In this document: one piece after another, positions 57,550-64,000 of the stretch | Position numbering within the stretch: the stretch's first letter is position 1 | How the letters are laid out: each line of letters starts with the position of its first letter | Source: Hsuehochloa calcarea | Taxonomy: Eukaryota; Streptophyta; Magnoliopsida; Poales; Poaceae | Direction: 5' to 3' | Assembly: GCA_036346395.1 (NCBI GenBank) | Contig: CM070603.1 | Span: forward strand, 22,167,045 to 22,231,044 | DNA length: 64,000 nucleotides | Notes under the pieces: generated by a model | Seen by the model: only the letters and a program-made list of their open reading frames with translations | Databases searched by the model: none | What the model was told of the DNA's origin: nothing | Position numbers and translations under genes: made by a program

Positions 57550-60256
57550 CTAAAAAGCACAAGCAGAAAACATCTGTGCCTCAGTACTGGGGTTAGTGAT
57601 AAAAGATCTAGGAATCCAGTACTGAGACGCACGATGCCTGGGAACAACAGTAGAAGCAGTAGTAAAATGATTATGAACACAATCATAAGCATGCACATAA
57701 GAACCACCTAGACCTCTCCGAAACGACCTACCAAAAGATCGATACTCCCCCTGTCTTGATGCTACCCGTGGTTTCTTCTCATGATATCCTAAACCAGAAT
57801 GCTGCCTAGACCCACCAAAAGTGTCAATGAAGTTCTCTACGAACCTAGGCCTATGTGTAGTACGAAAAACAGGCTGCCTGGCTCTAGAGACTACAGCAGG
57901 TGAAGTGACTCCTCTAATGGTTCTCAAAGTGCTCATTCTCTCTTTTCTCTCAATCTTGGCTCTACGGAAGCAGAACTCAACAATGTGGCCATCTTTCTTG
58001 CAGAAGGTGCAATGGTACTTGACCTTTTGAGGGGTCTGTACTGATGAAGCAGAAGCACCTGTCTTGCTGGAAAGAGTTTGAGCAAAACCTGCAGATCTAA
58101 AGGCAATCTTAGATGGCTTAGGGGGTTCTACCTCAAACAGGTCACTCTTAACAACTCTTGCAATCTTAGGTGGATGGTTCTTGGAATGCTCTAGGGAATT
58201 AAAACATAGGCCACTATTTTTCGTACTCACTTTAGATTGGTCAAGAATCATGTTGAGGTTCTTCTTACCACTAGAAAACCTCTCAAGAGTCACTTTAAGG
58301 TAATCATTCTCTTTGGCTAAATCCTCACATCTAGTGCACTTTGTTGACTTGATTATCTCATCATGCTTACTCTTAAGAAGAGCTACTTCAACTTTTAAAG
58401 CCTCACAAGACACAATAGGAATCCCTAATCCTATTCAACTGCTCCTTAAATTTAACTCTAAAAGCCTCTTGTATCTTATCAACAATTGTTTCAACTTCAG
58501 CTTGCAAGACACAACAGGTAGAGTCAATAACTTTCTTAGAAGCAGTAATGGACATATATTTTTTAATTTTAGCCTTTTCTTCTAGAGTCTTGTTTAGAGC
58601 TTCAATTTCAGTTGTGAGCTTAGGATAATTTTCACATGATGCAGATTTAGAGTACAAAACTATTTCTGTCATCTCTTTCATTTTAATCCTATTATTCTTA
58701 CAATGAGAGCAAGTATGATTAGCATCAAATCTCTGCAATTCTTTCATAGCGCTATCCAATTTTAATTCAAGCAAAGCACAATTAGAGCAAGATAAAGGGA
58801 TAGCATCTAAAACAGTCTCATCAAGAAAAATAGTATTCATGCAAACAGGACTAGACTTGAGAGATTCTATTTCATCCAAAGCATCTTTCAATTGATTCAC
58901 AACAGAGGAATGAGCAGATTTTAAGCTTGTCAATTCATTAAGCAAGCTAGAGTAGGAATCACACACATCATCAAGATTAATTGATTTGAGCCTAACAACT
59001 TCTAGGTTCAAGTTATCAATCATAATGTCCTTTTTCTTAATCAGTTTAGCTTGCTTATGCAGTTTTTGTTCAGCAAGAACCAAAGCATGTTTCATATCAG
59101 CAAGCGAAGGGCATACCTCATCTGGATCGCTGAAGGGATCATCGTCATTGGAAGAGTCAATGTCGTGGCTGTCCTTGGCCATGAAACACATGCCGGTGAA
59201 ATCCTGTGCCTTCTTCTTGCCACGGGAGTCATCCTCATCGTCCTCCGTCTCCAAGTCCACATCGCTCATGTTAACATTCTTAAGAGCGGCAAGGACCCGG
59301 CTGACAAACTTGCGATAGTTTGTCTTCTTGGGTTTTGCATCCCTAGCTTAAGGATGCTTCCGTGAGTTCTTCTCCTCCTTGCCCTTTAGTTTGGGGCACT
59401 GGGAGCGAATGTGGTTTGGCTTACCACACTCAAAGCATGTGATAGGGCCACCTCTCCTTCTGTTCCTCACCTTGTTGTATGCTCTCGTGAATTTAGTGGA
59501 AAGGAGGGCTAAATCATCCTCAGGTAGTTTCTCCAGTTGCTCATCGCTCAAAGAATGTAAAGCTGATAAAGAAAAACCAGATGAGCTTAAATCCAAAGAA
59601 TCAGATGAACTACCCTTAGATGAGTCAACCACCAAAGCCATCGACTCTGTCTTGGGGAGACGCGAGATGAAATCAATCTCATGTGTCTTCAACCTCGAGT
59701 ATAGCTTATCCATGGTAAGCTCACTCATGATTGCGTTGTCATTGATGGATGTGATCTTCATTCCCAAACCTTCACATCAAGAGCACCCAAAAGCTGGCGT
59801 CCATTCTCCGACTCAGAGAAGACAAGATCAACAGCACGGAGATAATGAAGAATCTTTGAAAACCTTCACCACAGCTCATCTAAAGACTCACCAGGTCTTT
59901 GCTCGATCTTGGAGTATATTTTCTTGAGCTGGTTCTGTCTCACTTCCTTGATCCCAGTGGAGCCCTCGTGGTAATCACAAAGAGCCCGCCAGATCTCATG
60001 AGCAGACCTCAAATGAGCAACACGCTCAAACTCAGATCGACTAAGACCTTGGATCAAAAAATTCTGAGCCTTGCTATTGGCCGCCACATCTGGAGTGATC
60101 ACATCGTCAACGGCTGGCACGACATAATGATTTTTTTACCTTAAGCTAAATTGCGTGCCCTTGAGCCTCGATGTAGTCCTGCATGCGGGCCTTCCAGTAG
60201 GCAAAATTGACTCCATCAAAAATATGTGGTTTGGTAGAGTACTTGTCAGTCGCCAT
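57550..60256 (-). pseudogene. Copia copy 2 gag region
   Basis: Read on the minus strand. ATG 60256-60254 opens MATDKYSTKPHIF. A TAG replaces the Trp codon of the HAIWLKV block near 60148. The capsid core continues at 60120-59866 and 59767-59348, with zinc knuckle CFECGKPNHIRSQC near 59440-59397. A long K/E/S-rich coiled-coil-like segment (59269-58403) is followed by a second knuckle, HCTFCKKDGHIVEFC, near 58015-57970. It ends at TAG 57552-57550, after which protease continues in the same frame. Small frameshifts lie between the first blocks. Confidence 0.85.
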
Positions 60257-60298
60257 GGCTCCAAAGACCGGTTAAGATCTATGAGAAGAGCTAACCGG

Positions 60299-60310
60299 GC
60301 TCTGATACCA
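60299..60310 (-). other. Primer-binding site of copia copy 2
   Basis: On the minus strand TGGTATCAGAGC lies two bases from the 5' LTR end, the same position and sequence as in copy 1. Confidence 0.85.
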
Positions 60311-60312
60311 CT

Positions 60313-61368
60313 TGTAGAACCGGAAAGGCGACTAGAGGGGGGTGAATAGACGCTTTCTTAAATTTTGACTTTAATCAAATTCAGCACGCACTTTTCTCCT
60401 ATAGCTATGAAAGCTAAGAAGATCAGTAAATGCACAGAGGAAGCCTTGTGCTGAATCCGATTACCCCCTTAACCACAAGACTCAACAATGGAGATTTGAT
60501 CTCAGGTAGACCGGTCTGACCGACGGCCAATCAAGCGGTCGACCGACGCCAACCGGCGATCTCAATAGTCAAGGTCGACGATCATTGTGGAATCGGTCGG
60601 ACCGATTCAGTTCAGAACCACTACAGACCACCCGAAACTAAAACGAAAACTGGTCCAACTTTTGATTCAACCGATGAAACTTGACCAAATTTGGAACACA
60701 CCTCCCTAAGGATATCTGGAACATATTCCTAGCGACGATCGTCCAGATCCACGTCAAATAATTGATCTGTTATGGTTTTACCAAAGGAGTGTCCAAAACC
60801 TAACAAAATGAAAAACTTGATCCAAATCTTGCTCGTGAGGGATTGATGATATAGGTGGTCCTAGGAGTATTCCCACACAGCATAGCAAGGAAAAAGAGGT
60901 CAAGAGACCAACCAATAACAACCGGATCAAGGAAGCGCCAAAATCATCAAAAGAGATAGGAAAACACATGAGACCTCATCTTTGAACAAACATCCATTGA
61001 TTTATTCAAGATGTTGCTTGTAAAGCCACTCCCTTAAGGAGGACAAGAACTCAATCCAAGAGCATACACACCAATCTCCTCTCTAGAGCTTAGTCTCTCC
61101 TCTCCTCTCCAAACCCTAACCCTAACTAGGGTTTTTACTAATGAAGTGCTAAGGGGCTGTTTTCAACTCCCCCTTTCTATTTATAGTGAGGCCTAGGGTT
61201 TAGAGAGAGTTCACTTAATGGGCTCCCGTTAAGGCCCAAAACAAACGGGACACACACACATTACAGTCGAAGCAATCGCCTGCTTCACCACGCGTAGGTT
61301 GACCAGCTGCTCTCATCATGTCGGCAAGTCTCTCCCGTCCGAATCCCATCGGAACCTCTAAGGCACTT
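60313..61368 (-). repeat. 5' LTR of copia copy 2, interrupted
   Basis: It matches the 3' LTR from its terminal TTCTACA at 60313 through the TATA box (61179-61186) to AACCTCTAAGGCACTT. There a gypsy LTR begins. The remaining ~830 bases of this LTR should lie past the gypsy element, outside the window. Confidence 0.85.
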
Positions 61369-64000
61369 TGTAACATCCCAACTTTTGAGCCTTTTAAAAT
61401 CCTTTATTTATTTGCTAGTTGAAAATCTCTTCATCTACATTTTATTTGAATTTATATTAAAAGCTTAATATGGACTTTAAGGACAAAATAGTTTAATATG
61501 ATTAATTCCAACATCAACAATTGTCAAAACTATTTTATTTAGATTCTATATGCTCGGATATATTTTATCGAATTTTCTAGAATTTTTCCAAGATCATTTG
61601 CTATTTTCTATTTGCTATTTGCATTTTCTGGATTTATTAAAAAGAAAATTTTATTTAAATCTCGAATAAAGGCCGGGTCAAGCCCAACACTATTCCTGCC
61701 ACCCCATCTCCCGCCGCCGCGCTTTCGTCAGCTGGATGTGCAACGATGCCCTCATATTGATCGGACGCTCGCGCCAACCCCGCTTTCCTCCGCTCGATGT
61801 TCGCGCGTGACTCGCCTCACGATCTCCGCCGCTTGCCGCGCGCCTCGCCGCGGGTGGGACCATCACCGAGTTGTCGTCTCCGCGGAGTCTTTTTCTTCCT
61901 CGCGCCCGCGCCTTCGCCCGCCATTGCCGAAGCTTGAAGCTTCGTCTGACAAAACCGATTCAGTTGCTGATTTTTCGCGCCGACCCCACCAAATCGTATC
62001 TCTGTTTATTCCTTATATTTTCCAAACCGAATCAAACCCTGAATACCTCTCAATCTCCGAGAATCAAGGATTTCAAAACCCCGGCCATTTCGGACTCGAA
62101 TTGGGGGTTTCCAATTCCGGTGTCCCCCGGGCCTATAAATACCCCTCCCCTTAGGATCGCCTAGACCGCCGCAACCCAGAGCCACCACCCTTGTCTCCCC
62201 GATCACCCTAGCGCAGCCGCAATCCAAGTTTTAGGGTTTTCGGCCGAGTTTCTTCTCTTGCGAATTGCGCCGCCGTTGTTGTCGCCCTTGCCCCACCGAC
62301 TGCACCACCGTGATCAGCAAGTCCCAGGCTACCTCGTGTGCCCCTCCTCATCGCCGGAGCGCACTTCCGACAAAACCCGAAACTCCACCGCCGCTTCTTC
62401 CTCGCCGCCAGTCGCCACCGTCGTTGCCAGCCACTGGTAAGAGCACCAATAGGTGAGCAATAACATGGGAAAGCTCCTGGTACCCTTCGCCGCCAAACGC
62501 CGGTGACCATCGGGTCCCGAGCGCCACTCTCGCCGACGTAGCCGCGTCAGCACCACCGCAACCGCCACGTCAGCTTTTATGCCTGCGTGTCGCGATCAGG
62601 TCGCGCGTGTCGGCCAAGACACACGCACGCGGGCCCACCCACCGGCCCCGCATCCCGTGGCTCGGTGAACTTAGTCCGTCGTGAGCCCAGCCACTGACAT
62701 GTGGGGCCCACATGTTAGATTTATTTTAAATCTCTTTCTTTTTCCGAAAATTTCCAGCTGACGCAAGCATTGCGCAATAATCCGAATTTCCTTTATAAAA
62801 ATAATTCGGGAAATCAAATTAAAATCCAAATTAGGGTTTTGATTATTTTCCAATCTTCCAAAGCCCATATCTTTTGCATCCAACCTCCGATTGAGCCCAT
62901 TCAAATTTGTAAATTCATATAAAATCAAGATCTATTTAATTGTTAATTTTATCTGTTTTTTGGAGTTTGTTTTGCCTCTATTATTTATTTGTTTTTGATT
63001 CTTTTATCTCGTTTGTGAATAGACGTCGATACTTCGGGAAATTTTGGAGAAGAAGAAGCACCTCAAGATCAAGACCAATATCTAGATCTATTCCAAGGCA
63101 AGTTATACCTTTGATCATATTGAACCCAGTTTTTAAAATACTTTGTTTCAATGTATTGCATTCTAATTCAAGTATTTATTTAAATGCTTTTGGGATAGTT
63201 ATTAATGCAATTTTGTATATCCACCTGTCTATTGTATGTCATGATCTTTTGTCACCCTAGGTTGGTTCATTATTAGTTGGTATTATCGTAGCACCAACGT
63301 GGGTTGGTTAGATACGAGTAGATTGCTTAGCCATGCCACGAGTCATCATTTTATGTGAGTTGCAATTATAAACTTGACTAAGTGATTATGAAACTGTGTG
63401 AAGAAACTGTGTGTGTTGTTACTCGTGATGGCATGTGTTGCACTTAATCAACAGGGTGGGAAAATATTTAGACTGAGGCAAGTGGTGGATCTGTGTGAAT
63501 GGTGGAGCTGTGTGCTTATTCAACTTTGTGATTTGGGTAAAACTGGAAGTCTTGCCTTGGTCAAATAAGGACTTAACTTTGTGCGCCAATGAACTGGGCC
63601 TTACTGTACGACCACATGCCTAGTATGTGCTGTGCCTAACTTAGTAAGTTATAGAGTCTTGACATTGACAACTCAGGCTGTATTTAAGCTGTGTGATGGG
63701 CTGGAGGTGTGATATGTCACATCGCGGGACGGTTCGCTGCATCCCTGTCCAACAATGTGTGTCGTAACCAAACGCTGTGGGTATCAGTTGGCCGGCAGGA
63801 AAGCACATCGGGAGTGTCATTGTTTGAGATGAAGTTTCTGAAAGGTTTTGTTGTGATCAACTCTGATCCGGTTGGTTACATCTTGTGGGTAAAGTGTACA
63901 ACCTCTGCAGAGTGTTTAAATCAATCTATTCGAATAGCCGCGTCCTCGGTTATGGACATGCTCGGGAATTTCACACGAGGGGTAGATTTTTATGAAATAT
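61369..64000 (+). mobile_element. Ty3/gypsy LTR inserted in copia LTR, running off the window
   Basis: It begins TGTAACATCCCAACTTTTG exactly at the break in the copia LTR. From about 61685 it aligns with 2441-4785 of the first copy. The TATA box is at 62134-62141 in GGCCTATAAATACCCC. By comparison with the first copy about 620 bases of LTR remain beyond the window. Whether an internal region follows cannot be seen. Open frames such as 61612-62154 span the LTR leader and are not genes. RIRE3/RIRE8-like identity is a guess from LTR size and start. Confidence 0.75.
62134..62141 (+). promoter_or_regulatory. TATA box of gypsy LTR
   Basis: TATAAATA in the same context as 2907-2914 of the other LTR copy. 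Confidence 0.6.

Larger units (their letters stand above)
48871..61368 (-). mobile_element. SIRE-like Ty1/copia retrotransposon, copy 2, nested and partial in window
   Basis: Same family as copy 1, in the opposite orientation. The 3' LTR occupies 48871-53011 but is split by a 2.25-kb insertion. The internal region is 53012-60312. The 5' LTR starts at 60313 and is cut at 61368 by a gypsy LTR. The polypurine tract (53012-53023) and primer-binding site (60299-60310) are both present, inverted. Long coding blocks survive better than in copy 1. It is inserted into the gypsy LTR at 48004-48870. The left target site would be ACAAC (48866-48870); the right one is outside the window. Confidence 0.85.

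Noticed and set aside
61612..62154. 180-codon frame
   Set aside because: It lies within the gypsy LTR and crosses its TATA region; the corresponding sequence of the other LTR copy does not keep the frame.

Overview
This is a plant nuclear, repeat-rich window, most likely from a grass and probably a rice relative (Oryza). The signs are: long terminal repeats (LTRs) whose first bases resemble the BARE-1/RIRE1 copia type; CACTA transposons with a terminal CACTACTACAAAA-type repeat and the subterminal motif ATCACAGACGG; an intronless, non-RD, SD2/LRK10-like receptor kinase; and a plant-type nuclear tRNA-Gln. Almost everything is transposon sequence. Only two host genes are well supported: a tRNA-Gln(CUG) (7157-7228, minus) and a membrane receptor-like kinase (36153-37526, minus). 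A possible PPR-like relic (about 8053-8380) is weak. No organised multi-gene system (operon, CRISPR array, biosynthetic cluster) is present.

Layout. 1-10035 is a patchwork: an unclassified terminal-inverted-repeat element (466-2150), a gypsy reverse-transcriptase scrap joined to a truncated gypsy LTR (2151-5402), a 530-bp hAT-type element with a perfect 8-bp target duplication (6513-7042), the tRNA gene, a diverged direct repeat (130-452 versus 7467-7850) and a decayed copia LTR (8881-9790). 10036-35036 is a composite CACTA element of about 25 kb. It carries a TNPD-like transposase pseudogene, an internal array of subterminal repeats, and an ORF2/Ulp1-protease pseudogene. Three later insertions are recognisable by their target duplications: a copia solo LTR (13035-14654, CTATG), a gypsy solo LTR (16598-20284, TTGTC), and a whole SIRE-like copia element (23372-34330, AATTA).

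35037-40984 is the least transposon-dense part. It holds the receptor kinase, a short non-autonomous CACTA element (38279-39510) and a candidate MITE. 40985-64000 is another nest: an unclassified LTR, two RIRE1-like LTRs in inverted orientation, gypsy LTR pieces, and a second SIRE-like copia element on the minus strand (48871-61368). That element was itself hit by a scrambled gypsy derivative and by a further gypsy LTR that runs off the window.

The most useful observations are: the composite CACTA, whose two halves each retain only one of the two element genes; two independent SIRE-like insertions that share in-frame UAG codons and a frameshift; a set of LTR differences that are nearly all small indels, which raises the possibility of sequence error; and a 29-bp hairpin-forming tandem repeat inside a solo LTR. 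Coordinates of decayed elements without target duplications are approximate.
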